Positions 1 through 6,243 are shown, counted from the first letter of the stretch. The stretch: DNA of 6,249 nucleotides from Wolbachia endosymbiont of Mansonella ozzardi (GCF_020278625.1 NZ_JADAKK010000063.1:1-6249); one strand, 5' to 3'. The notes: generated by a model not told the origin, from the letters alone. Program-made: numbers and translations.

Positions 1-8
1 CAGATTGG

Positions 9-28
9 GAAGTTAAACAAATAACTTC
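9..28 (-). other. Small inverted repeat at the predicted 5' end of the left-edge transcript
   Basis: Seven-base arms (9-15 and 22-28) are perfectly complementary around a 6-base loop. The repeat lies right where a transcript from the promoter at 35-63 would begin, so it could form a 5' hairpin. No T-run follows it in either direction, so it does not look like an intrinsic terminator. It may be chance in AT-rich sequence. Confidence 0.3.
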
Positions 29-34
29 AGTGTC

Positions 35-63
35 GTGATAAGGGGGTTAATAGAGTTTGTCAA
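35..63 (-). promoter_or_regulatory. Predicted sigma70-type promoter pointing out of the left edge
   Basis: On the minus strand a perfect -35 box TTGACA (58-63) is followed by a 17-bp spacer and TATCAC (35-40), which matches four of six -10 positions. An A-rich run (minus-strand reading of 68-82) lies just upstream of the -35 box, where an UP element would sit. Transcription would start near position 28 and leave the window, so the gene served is not visible. Perfect -35 boxes are uncommon in AT-rich genomes of this kind, which makes the site more credible. No transcript evidence is available. Confidence 0.5.
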
Positions 64-80
64 GTAGTTTTTTTTCGTTT
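62..80 (-). repeat. A-rich repeat, left copy
   Basis: Read on the minus strand this 19-base segment is AAACGA8-type sequence ending CTACTT. It matches 6226-6243 on the plus strand with a single A-run length difference. It lies immediately upstream of, and overlaps by two bases, the TTGACA box at 58-63. The two copies face each other across the window. Significance is uncertain because half of the match is a poly-A run. Confidence 0.4.
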
Positions 81-111
81 TTATTGCTAAAAAATCTGAA
101 TTCAGCCTAAC

Positions 112-1317
112 TTAAGCTAGCAATGGGCCATCAGGTATATTACCAATTACATTGATCTGATTTAATATCTTATTAGTTAGGTAAAAGTAGTTTTTTATAA
201 ATTCCTTATATATGGCTGTCAATTTGTGTATATCGTCCATTGACACGCATTCATTTACCTGATGTGCAGTTTTGTTTATCATACCAAATTCAATCACTGG
301 GCAAACGTCTTTGATAAATGCAGCGTCAGATGTTCCGCCGCTTGTGTTCAGTACAGCATCGATATTGGTAACTTTACTTATTGCATCAAGCATAATATCA
401 GTATTCCTATCGGGAGTAGAGAGAAAAGCTCTCCTGCTGCTATGTATAGAGAGTTTATAATCTTTTGCTAAACTGGAGCATATTTCATCAATCGACTTAT
501 ATAAACCGTCAGGTGTTTGCATATTGTTGTATCGAATGTTGAAATTTGCAGTTATTGAATCAGGTATTAGATTGTCGGTATCATTTCCAACATCAATAGT
601 AGTAATTTCGCAGTTTGAAGGCTGAAAATATCTATCACCATGATCAAAAGTAGTATTTTTTACCTTATCTAATATCGACATCATCTTATATACTGGATTA
701 TCCGCCAAGTCTGGGAAGGCAACGTGCCCTTGCCTTCCGTAGCAAATCAATTTGAATGTTGCGGATCCTCTTCTGCCTATTTTTATAGTATCACCTAGTC
801 TCTCACTACTGGTTGGCTCAGCAACTATGCAATAATCCATCTTTTTTTGCTTACTTCCCATCCATTCTAAAACTGCCTTCGTCCCATATTCTTCCATGCT
901 CTCTTCAGCGCTGGTAATCAATGCACTTATTGAACCATCGAATTGAAACTTTTCCTCAATTAAATTTACTATGGCAGTAATGAATGCGGCTACTCCGCTT
1001 TTCATGTCAGCTGTTCCTCTTCCATACAACATTCCGTCCCTAACTTCTGGCTTAAACGGATCAGACTGCCAATCCTTCAATTGACCTGGTGGTACAACAT
1101 CAATATGACCAGCAAAACATAAGTTCGGTGCCCCATTTATGTATTTTGCATAAAGATTTTTAACTCTAGTTTCACTATTACCAAACTCTAAAATCCTGCA
1201 GTCAAAACCACTTTTCTTGAGAATTGCTGCTATATGCTCTATTGCTCCATCGTCACTCGGTGTTATACTCTTAAAAGAAATCAATTTCTTAGTTAGTTCT
1301 ACAGGGTCAATCTTCAT
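112..1317 (-). CDS. dapE: Succinyl-diaminopimelate desuccinylase (M20 metallopeptidase)
   Basis: Cytoplasmic dizinc hydrolase that converts N-succinyl-LL-2,6-diaminopimelate to LL-diaminopimelate and succinate, on the route to meso-diaminopimelate for peptidoglycan precursors and lysine. The 401-residue product shows the M20 motifs in order: GHIDVVPPG with metal ligand H71, YGRGTADMKSG with bridging D104, the EE pair E138/E139 (catalytic base and ligand), AEPTS with E167, GRRGS, GHVAFPDLADNP, SGGTSDAAF, and the C-terminal ligand H352 in AHQVNECV. All expected ligands are present. Residue 137 is Ala where the family usually has Asp in the DEE triad. About 20 residues extend past the usual C-terminus (family about 375-380). 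The ATG at 1315-1317 puts the first helix at the normal distance from the active site, though no clear Shine-Dalgarno is seen. The 42-bp gap to the divergent dehydrogenase gene must hold both start regions. Confidence 0.95.
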   Translation of the reverse strand: MKIDPVELTKKLISFKSITPSDDGAIEHIAAILKKSGFDCRILEFGNSETRVKNLYAKYINGAPNLCFAGHIDVVPPGQLKDWQSDPFKPEVRDGMLYGRGTADMKSGVAAFITAIVNLIEEKFQFDGSISALITSAEESMEEYGTKAVLEWMGSKQKKMDYCIVAEPTSSERLGDTIKIGRRGSATFKLICYGRQGHVAFPDLADNPVYKMMSILDKVKNTTFDHGDRYFQPSNCEITTIDVGNDTDNLIPDSITANFNIRYNNMQTPDGLYKSIDEICSSLAKDYKLSIHSSRRAFLSTPDRNTDIMLDAISKVTNIDAVLNTSGGTSDAAFIKDVCPVIEFGMINKTAHQVNECVSMDDIHKLTAIYKEFIKNYFYLTNKILNQINVIGNIPDGPLLA

Positions 1318-1359
1318 ATCAATCTTGAAATACTGATATTACTATATTGTAGACATCTT

Positions 1360-2649
1360 ATGCACTATTTAAAACAAATATTACACCAAGCCAAGCAAAC
1401 TCTTATAAGGGAAGTGATAGTAGATCATCACCTCGCTGACAATATCTATGAAATATGCACACAACACGGAAATAATATTTTCTTAGTTGCAGACAAGAAT
1501 ACGGCAGAGCTTTTGAATAAAAACGCACTTAATAAAATTTCTCACTTAATTATTCCAGCTTCACTTGTTATTCTAGCCCATGACACTGGAATCTATGATG
1601 GATTCCAGTGTTGCGCTACTTGGATGACACCAGATAGACCGGAAAGTGTTGCTTCTCTCGAAATCGTCAATCTAGTTAGAAACAAGGCAAAAGATAGCGA
1701 CTTAATAGTTGCACTTGGTAGCGGTACCGTTAATGATATTTGTAAGTATGCAAGTTACCTCGAGAAAAAAGATTACATATCACTCCCAACAGCAGCTTCT
1801 ATGAACGGCTATACTTCTGCAAACGCTTCAATATTAGTAGATGGGCATAAAAAATCGTTCGCAACACATCTCCCCAAGGCAGTATACATTGATATCGATA
1901 TAATCGCCGACGCACCACTGCGTCTTACATTAAGCGGATTTGCAGATTTTATCTGTCGTTCAACAGTAAAAGCCGATTGGCTACTATCTCATCTTCTACT
2001 TGGCACAGAATATAACGAACTACCTTTCGCACTTGTTCGCGATCTGGAGGAAATTTTGCTCAGAGAGCACCTAGCGCTTGCAAAAAGAAGTAAAAAAGTG
2101 GTCTTATTACTTATGGAAGCCTTACTAATCTCAGGACTTGGAATGGTAATATCGAAAAGCAGCCATTCTGCAAGCCAAGGAGAGCATATGATAGCTCATG
2201 CAATGGAAATGGTAACAAAAGATTATTCTTCACTACATGGCGAAAAAATTGCTGTTACAACGCTCACCATGGCTAATTTGCAGGAAAAGATATTATCAAC
2301 ACAAGATCCTACCATAAAACCAACCACTTTAGATGTAAAGCGTGTAACTGAGTGCTTTGGTAATACCAAATTTACAAAAATTCTAGAGCAGAAAAAAATT
2401 CTGCAGCAAAAAATTGGAGGAATCATTCATAAAGAATGGAGTAATATTTCCAGCTTAATTAAGCAAAATTTGTTACCTGCAAGACACCTACAGAAAATAT
2501 TTGAAGATTTGTCAATTCCACACTTACCAGAGCATCTAGGTTGGAATAAAGAGCAATACTACAAAGTGGTCAGCCTTGCATTTGCAACAAGAGACAGATT
2601 CACCTTTCTTGACTTGGCTCACTGTATAGAAGAAAGCGAAGTTTTGTAG
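1360..2649 (+). CDS. araM: sn-Glycerol-1-phosphate dehydrogenase (AraM/EgsA family), with palindromic-repeat insert
   Basis: Iron-containing-alcohol-dehydrogenase superfamily enzyme expected to reduce dihydroxyacetone phosphate to sn-glycerol-1-phosphate with NAD(P)H in the cytoplasm. Visible motifs are the nucleotide-binding GSGTVNDICKYAS (G120-D126 and on), PTAASMNGYTSANAS (from P143), and three metal ligands typical of the family: D196 in GFADFI, H276 in GEHMIAH and H293 in LHGEK. The 429-residue length is near that of bacterial AraM proteins. Residues about 70-90 are encoded by a palindromic repeat (1567-1628) and look foreign, with Cys-Cys and Trp-Met not expected at this place. They lie in the N-terminal domain between a strand and the helix before the GSGT motif. 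The frame stays open, so the gene is probably functional. No Shine-Dalgarno is obvious. No gene of ether-lipid synthesis is nearby, so its physiological role is unclear. A related Fe-ADH or dehydroquinate-synthase-like function is less likely given the PTAAS and GSGT motifs. Confidence 0.9.
   Translation: MHYLKQILHQAKQTLIREVIVDHHLADNIYEICTQHGNNIFLVADKNTAELLNKNALNKISHLIIPASLVILAHDTGIYDGFQCCATWMTPDRPESVASLEIVNLVRNKAKDSDLIVALGSGTVNDICKYASYLEKKDYISLPTAASMNGYTSANASILVDGHKKSFATHLPKAVYIDIDIIADAPLRLTLSGFADFICRSTVKADWLLSHLLLGTEYNELPFALVRDLEEILLREHLALAKRSKKVVLLLMEALLISGLGMVISKSSHSASQGEHMIAHAMEMVTKDYSSLHGEKIAVTTLTMANLQEKILSTQDPTIKPTTLDVKRVTECFGNTKFTKILEQKKILQQKIGGIIHKEWSNISSLIKQNLLPARHLQKIFEDLSIPHLPEHLGWNKEQYYKVVSLAFATRDRFTFLDLAHCIEESEVL
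1567..1628 (+). repeat. Wolbachia palindromic element (WPE-type) inside araM
   Basis: A 62-bp palindromic element. The inner arms are a perfect 11-bp inverted repeat (1583-1593 and 1601-1611) around a 7-base loop. The outer arms (1567-1576 and 1619-1628) pair with seven Watson-Crick pairs, two G-T wobbles and one mismatch. It aligns with the copy in ddl over both halves and differs mainly in the central loop. It is read in frame and gives residues from V70 to about T90. Protein-coding palindromic repeats of this sort are known from Wolbachia (WPE) and Rickettsia (RPE). Assignment to a WPE class is from memory of the consensus. Confidence 0.85.
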
Positions 2650-2658
2650 CTAGAGCAA

Positions 2659-3741
2659 TCAGAAAGTTATTGACACTTTATTCCCTGGTAATCGCTCTAT
2701 TTTACTTTCCAGCTCCAGTTCTAAAATAGCCATTAAAGCCAGATTTGTGAACAGTTTACTTACTAAGATAGCTCATGGTACAGAGTTGATATGACTCACC
2801 ATGAGGAACTTTGCTTGTTGCAATTTTTCCTGTTTTACATTTTCCTGGTTAACGTGCTCAACATCAAATAGGCTCTTTTGCCTAGGAGGTAAACTGAACC
2901 TAATACTCTCTATTATATCGTCAGCGGATTCGATAAGTTTAGCACCGTTCTTAATTAAATAATTACTACCACTAGAGCGCAAATCCAAAGGGAAAGCAGA
3001 AACTACAAATACCTCTCTTCCTTGATCCAAAGCAAAATTCGCTGTTATTAAAGAACCGGAACTTTTCGATGTTTCAACCATTGTCACACCTAATGATAAA
3101 CCAGATATAATTCGATTCCTTTGAGAAAAATACTGAAGCTTTGGTTTAGTTGCAAATGGAAACTCAGTAATTACTAGCTCACCATCCTTCAGTGATTTTC
3201 TTGTAATAGATCAGAATCTTCTCTTGGGTGCGCTACATCAATTCCACTCGCTATAACAGCAATGGTAGGATGACTTTTGTATATTACACTATTCGCTGCG
3301 GTGTCAACCCCCCTTGCAATCCCAGAAATAACAATGAACTTCTCTTCACTCAAATCAAGTGCCAGCTTACTGGCAAAATTTCTTCCACTGACTGAAGAGT
3401 TGCACCCACCGGTTATTGCAATTATTTCACGACTTAATAACGACATATCACCAAGTGCAGTTATTACGGAAAGACAACCCGGTATACTTCTTAAAATGTC
3501 AGAGTAATCTAGATCACATTCAGGTATGATTTCAGCTCCAATTTCCTTTGCATTACTGATCTCTTTTCGTGCATCTTGAATGCTATATACCTTTTTATTT
3601 TGTGAGCCCATCGAGATATTTTAACGCTTCATCCAGTGACCCACACGCTCTTATCACACTAAAAAACTTTGTTGGTAATAAAGCTCTAGCTAGGCTCAAC
3701 CATATCTCTAACTCTTCATTGCTCAATTTACTTACCTGCAT
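2659..3741 (-). pseudogene. dprA: DNA processing protein DprA, broken by two frameshifts and an in-frame stop
   Basis: DprA (Smf) binds incoming single-stranded DNA and loads RecA during natural transformation. The full span (361 codons including the stop) matches normal DprA length, but three reading-frame segments are needed. The N-terminal part runs from the ATG at 3739-3741 for 47 codons, then hits TAA at 3595-3597 after an apparent extra A in the A4 run at 3598-3601. The Rossmann part (about 3189-3600: SGIARGVDTAA, TIAVIASGIDV) ends at TGA 3189-3191 after an apparent missing A in the run at 3196-3199. The third segment has QRNRIISGLS, SGSLITANFALDQGREVF and GSNYLIKNGA, then an in-frame TGA at 2773-2775. 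Beyond that TGA the same frame encodes the end of the C-terminal winged helix (LALMAILELELESKIERLPG) to a natural TGA at 2659-2661. Several family-conserved residues are also changed. It converges on araM with 9 bp between stops. Truncated proteins could still be made, but an active DprA is unlikely. Confidence 0.92.
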
Positions 3742-3760
3742 AAATGGCTTGAATTTCTTG

Positions 3761-3789
3761 TTAACTTAGTGTACCCAAGATAATATAAA
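3761..3789 (+). promoter_or_regulatory. Candidate fdxA promoter
   Basis: TTAACT (3761-3766, four of six -35 positions), a 17-bp spacer and TATAAA (3784-3789, five of six -10 positions) lie just upstream of fdxA. The start site would fall near 3796, leaving a leader of under ten bases, which fits the lack of any Shine-Dalgarno before the fdxA ATG. AT-rich sequence makes such matches common, so this is tentative. Confidence 0.35.
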
Positions 3790-3802
3790 TATACAGTGTT
3801 TT

Positions 3803-4177
3803 ATGACGCATTTTGTTACAGATAAATGCATAAAATGTAAATATACAGATTGTGTAGAAGTGTGTCCTGTTGACTGCTTCTATGAAGGCAAAAATATGCT
3901 CGTGATTAATCCAGATGAATGTATTGATTGCGGAGTATGCATACCTGAATGTCCAGTAGATGCAATTGTAACTGACGATTCTGTAAAGGACATTTTAGAA
4001 TTAGATGCAGAGTTACTGAGCAATGAACAAAAAACTCTCAAATCATTTTACAACATAAATGTAGAGTACTCGCAAAAGTGGCCAAACATCACAGCTAAAA
4101 AACAAACTCTGGATGAAGCAGAAGAGTATAAAGAAAAAAAAGACAAAGCAGCTTATTTTGGTGAAAATCTAGAATAA
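3803..4177 (+). CDS. fdxA: Seven-iron ferredoxin ([3Fe-4S][4Fe-4S])
   Basis: Small cytoplasmic electron carrier of the Azotobacter FdI type. The cysteine pattern of the 124-residue product is diagnostic. C9, C17 and C50 would bind the [3Fe-4S] cluster, and C21, C40, C43 and C46 the [4Fe-4S] cluster. C12 and C25 match the two free cysteines of FdI. Both CP motifs (C21-P22 and C50-P51) are present. After the cluster domain (1-56) comes the acidic, Lys-rich C-terminal tail usual for alphaproteobacterial FdxA, including [17 protein letters not shown]. The ATG at 3803 places the first Cys at residue 9, close to position 8 in FdI. The gene is transcribed divergently from broken dprA (61-bp gap) and appears monocistronic, being followed by a 239-bp spacer. 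No reductase partner is in the window. Confidence 0.95.
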   Translation: MTHFVTDKCIKCKYTDCVEVCPVDCFYEGKNMLVINPDECIDCGVCIPECPVDAIVTDDSVKDILELDAELLSNEQKTLKSFYNINVEYSQKWPNITAKKQTLDEAEEYKEKKDKAAYFGENLE

Positions 4178-4416
4178 CGCTACTGAAGGAAAAAGAAATC
4201 CTCACGGTTGTTGTTTTTGGTTGCTGACTGTGATTGTCCTTGTTTATGTTTTTAATGTTATTAGATACTAAGCTGATGCTAATCCGTTAAAATGCAGTAG
4301 AACGGAGGTTTGTCACATCATCGTTAAATCTAAATTACTTTAGCTATGGCAGTAGGTTTCTATTGAAGGTAAGAGCATCTTTTATGTATGCTATATAGTA
4401 AAACAATAGAGTGCTC
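4178..4416. other. Non-coding spacer between fdxA and ddl
   Basis: No convincing gene is seen on either strand. A 6-bp inverted repeat (4283-4288 and 4301-4306, 12-base loop) and a 5-bp one around 4330-4343 are the only structures noticed, and neither has a following T-run. Possible promoter elements for ddl are TTGTCA (4310-4315) with TAAATT (4331-4336) at 15 bp, or TTGAAG (4363-4368) with TATGCT (4387-4392) at 18 bp. Neither is strong. The spacer presumably carries the ddl-ftsQ promoter. Confidence 0.4.
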
Positions 4417-5442
4417 ATGGTTCCAACTATAGCAATTTTGAGTGGTGGATTCTCTCGTGAAAGGGAAATATCACTGATGAGCGGAAAAGCGGTAAAAAAG
4501 GCGCTCAACAACCTTTCATATAATACAATAGAAATAGATGTTGACAACGACATTGTTGAGAAGCTTAAAAAAATTGATCCTGATCTCGCTTTTGTTGCTC
4601 TGCATGGACCTTGTGGTGAAGATGGCTGTGTTCAGGGTTTATTGGAAATTTTAGGTATAAAGTACACACACTCAGGAGTTATGGCTTCGGCTATTGCTAT
4701 GGATAAAGCAATGTCCAAACATATATTCCAGTCGCTTGGTATTGACATCCCAAAAGGTTACATAATTAGTCGAGAAGATGTACTAAAAAACAACATTAAA
4801 ATTGATTGTCCATACGTCTTAAAACCGACCAATGAAGGCTCAAGCATCGGAGTACACATAATTTTCTCGTATGATGATTACTTAAAATTAAAAAGCACGT
4901 TTTGCGTCATTCCAGCGCGTAACGCTGGGATTCAGGAAAAAGAAAAATGGATGCCAGTGTCAAGCACTGGGGTGACAAAAGACTATTCAAGAAACTTGAT
5001 GATCATAGAAGAGTATATACCTGGTATAGAGTTACAAACTGCTGTATTGCTAGATGAGGCAATTGGCACTATGGAAATAAGGCCGAAAAATAAATTCTAT
5101 GATTATGAGGCAAAATATACAGATGGGCTTGCAGAGCATATATTTCCTACTGAAATTCCTGACGATATATATAAAATAACCTTGGAATATGCATTGAAAG
5201 TTCATCGATTTTTGGGATGTAGAACTATCTCTCGTTCAGATTTTCGTTATAACCCTAAGGATAACACCCTAAAAATGCTTGAGATCAATACACATCCCGG
5301 CTTTACTAAGTTATCGTTAGTGCCAGAAATTGCAAAATTGACGAAAGGAATTGATTTTAATGAATTAGTTAAAATTATCGTTGAAGATAGTTTTCAACAT
5401 AAAAATATTAGAGACCAAATGAATGCTGAGCAATGTTACTAG
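4417..5442 (+). CDS. ddl: D-alanine--D-alanine ligase, with palindromic-repeat insert
   Basis: Cytoplasmic ATP-grasp enzyme that joins two D-Ala molecules with ATP to give the dipeptide that MurF adds to the peptidoglycan precursor. From the ATG at 4417 (341 residues) the N-terminus SGGFSREREISL places E15 as in E. coli DdlB, and H63 in LHGPCGEDG also lines up. Further motifs are KPTNEGSSIGV (K136 onward), IIEEYIPGIE (E198/E199), YDYEAKYTDG, SRSDFRY and the metal-binding LEINTHPGFT (E289, N291). ATG 4417 is preferred to the GTG at 4411 because AGAG (4408-4411) lies 5 bases before it, although the GTG remains possible. Residues about 164-187 are encoded by a palindromic repeat and sit between the nucleotide-binding loop and the IIEEY strand, probably on the surface. 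No catalytic motif is interrupted. The 3' end overlaps ftsQ by 20 bp, as in division and cell-wall clusters where ddl precedes ftsQ. Confidence 0.95.
   Translation: MVPTIAILSGGFSREREISLMSGKAVKKALNNLSYNTIEIDVDNDIVEKLKKIDPDLAFVALHGPCGEDGCVQGLLEILGIKYTHSGVMASAIAMDKAMSKHIFQSLGIDIPKGYIISREDVLKNNIKIDCPYVLKPTNEGSSIGVHIIFSYDDYLKLKSTFCVIPARNAGIQEKEKWMPVSSTGVTKDYSRNLMIIEEYIPGIELQTAVLLDEAIGTMEIRPKNKFYDYEAKYTDGLAEHIFPTEIPDDIYKITLEYALKVHRFLGCRTISRSDFRYNPKDNTLKMLEINTHPGFTKLSLVPEIAKLTKGIDFNELVKIIVEDSFQHKNIRDQMNAEQCY
4906..4976 (+). repeat. Wolbachia palindromic element (WPE-type) inside ddl
   Basis: A 71-bp element. The outer arms (4906-4915 and 4967-4976) pair fully if two T-G wobbles are allowed. Inside are two perfect 6-bp hairpins, 4912-4917 with 4923-4928 (5-base loop) and 4954-4959 with 4965-4970 (5-base loop), joined by an A-rich middle (4929-4953). 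The outer and inner arms share bases, so alternative folds compete. It is read in frame (from V164, counted from ATG 4417) and is homologous to the copy in araM, with a different centre. Confidence 0.87.
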
Positions 5443-6172
5443 AGGCCAAAGAAGTTTTTTACGTAAGTGTGCTTTGGTTATTATAATAGCACTCTTTCTT
5501 ACGCTAGTACTCTATAGCTCATTTGGTAAAATCACAAGCAGATTTAGTTATTACCTCACTTGGTATAATGATCGCTTATCTGGTTTGTTACTCAGCAGTG
5601 GATTTTCAATCGATGAAGTAGTTGTAACTGGCAATAAATTCACAAACGAAAAGGACATTCTAAGTTTGGTAGATAAAACGCAACCAATTATATATGTATC
5701 ACTTTCAAGACTTGCTGATAGCATACAGCACGTAAGCAAATGTACAAAACACGTAAGAATTTATAGAACTTTGCCCAACACCTTACATATTAACATAGAT
5801 GAACATAAACCGTTTGCTCTCTGGAAAGATGGTAACAGGACTTCAGTAATCGATTCCGAGGGTAAAGTAATTACAAATAACCATCCGATAAATAATCTTG
5901 TTGTAATCACAGGACAAAACTCGTTATCGAACCTAAAATTTATTAAAGACATACTAAAAAGCAAAACTCAATTGAGTGATTACATTTCTTCTTGTGTTTA
6001 TGTAAGAAATAGAAGATGGAACATCATACTTGATAACGTCTCCACAGTAAAGTTGCCTGAAGATAATCCTAATAGCGCATGGGATTATTTAACCCACTTG
6101 CAAAACACAACCGATTTTGCTTTCAGTGATTGGAGCATAATTGATATGAGCATTACTGATAAAACTTTGTGA
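5423..6172 (+). CDS. ftsQ: Cell division protein FtsQ
   Basis: Bitopic inner-membrane divisome protein that links early and late division proteins and recruits FtsB and FtsL. The 249-residue product has a short basic cytoplasmic N-terminus, one membrane segment (about 16-35, CALVIIIALFLTLVLYSSFG), and a POTRA-like region (about 57-128, starting FSIDEVVVTGNKFTNEKDIL). The FtsQ domain follows, with LPNTLHINIDEHKPFALWKDG and SVIDSEGKVI. The C-terminus IIDMSITDKTL resembles the family's IDLR-type final strand but stops about where a conserved Arg is usual. The next codon after TGA is AGA, and the frame stays open to the window edge. The ATG at 5423 lies inside the end of ddl (20-bp overlap). GAG at 5411-5413 is the only Shine-Dalgarno-like match, so translation is probably coupled to ddl. 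Sequence identity across FtsQ is always low, so the call rests on topology, motifs and position. Confidence 0.87.
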   Translation: MLSNVTRGQRSFLRKCALVIIIALFLTLVLYSSFGKITSRFSYYLTWYNDRLSGLLLSSGFSIDEVVVTGNKFTNEKDILSLVDKTQPIIYVSLSRLADSIQHVSKCTKHVRIYRTLPNTLHINIDEHKPFALWKDGNRTSVIDSEGKVITNNHPINNLVVITGQNSLSNLKFIKDILKSKTQLSDYISSCVYVRNRRWNIILDNVSTVKLPEDNPNSAWDYLTHLQNTTDFAFSDWSIIDMSITDKTL

Positions 6173-6184
6173 AGAGGTGATCTG

Positions 6185-6206
6185 CTGTCGTCTAAGCGGA
6201 CAACAG
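6185..6206 (+). other. Imperfect hairpin just after ftsQ
   Basis: Eight-base arms (6185-6192 and 6199-6206) pair with one mismatch around a 6-base loop, 12 bases after the ftsQ stop. No T-run follows (TGGAAAAG), so it is not a standard intrinsic terminator. It could be an mRNA 3' structure or chance. Confidence 0.3.
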
Positions 6207-6225
6207 TGGAAAAGCTACCTAGTAG

Positions 6226-6243
6226 AAACGAAAAAAACTACTT
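6226..6243 (+). repeat. A-rich repeat, right copy
   Basis: An 18-base segment AAACGA7CTACTT matches the minus-strand reading of 62-80 with one A fewer. Here it is followed by AAAGAT rather than a TTGACA box. It lies within the open frame that continues past the ftsQ stop, so it may be coding (Asn-Glu-Lys-Asn-Tyr-Leu) rather than regulatory. Confidence 0.35.

Noticed and set aside
97..106. Perfect 10-bp palindrome CTGAATTCAG followed, on the minus strand, by a T-run as a dapE terminator
   Set aside because: The stem has no room for a loop and would be three pairs at most; too weak for an intrinsic terminator.
1325..1351. Promoter boxes for araM (TTGAAA with TATATT) or dapE (TACAAT) in the 42-bp gap
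   Set aside because: Spacings of 12-14 bp are wrong for the plus strand, and the minus-strand -10 has no good -35 partner.
2773..3087. A separate small 104-residue gene
   Set aside because: Its sequence is the C-terminal part of DprA and joins in phase with upstream DprA residues without its own start region, so it is part of the pseudogene.
3189..3611. A separate 140-residue Rossmann-fold gene
   Set aside because: It is the middle of DprA; both ends coincide with frameshifts that link it to adjoining DprA fragments.
4190..4205. AGGA/TCCT inverted repeat after fdxA as a terminator
   Set aside because: Only a 4-bp stem with an 8-base loop and no T-run directly after.
4324..4338. TTAA-N7-TTAC resembling a CtrA site upstream of ddl
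   Set aside because: One mismatch in the second half-site, and such spaced TTAA-like pairs are expected by chance in AT-rich sequence; no second site supports it.
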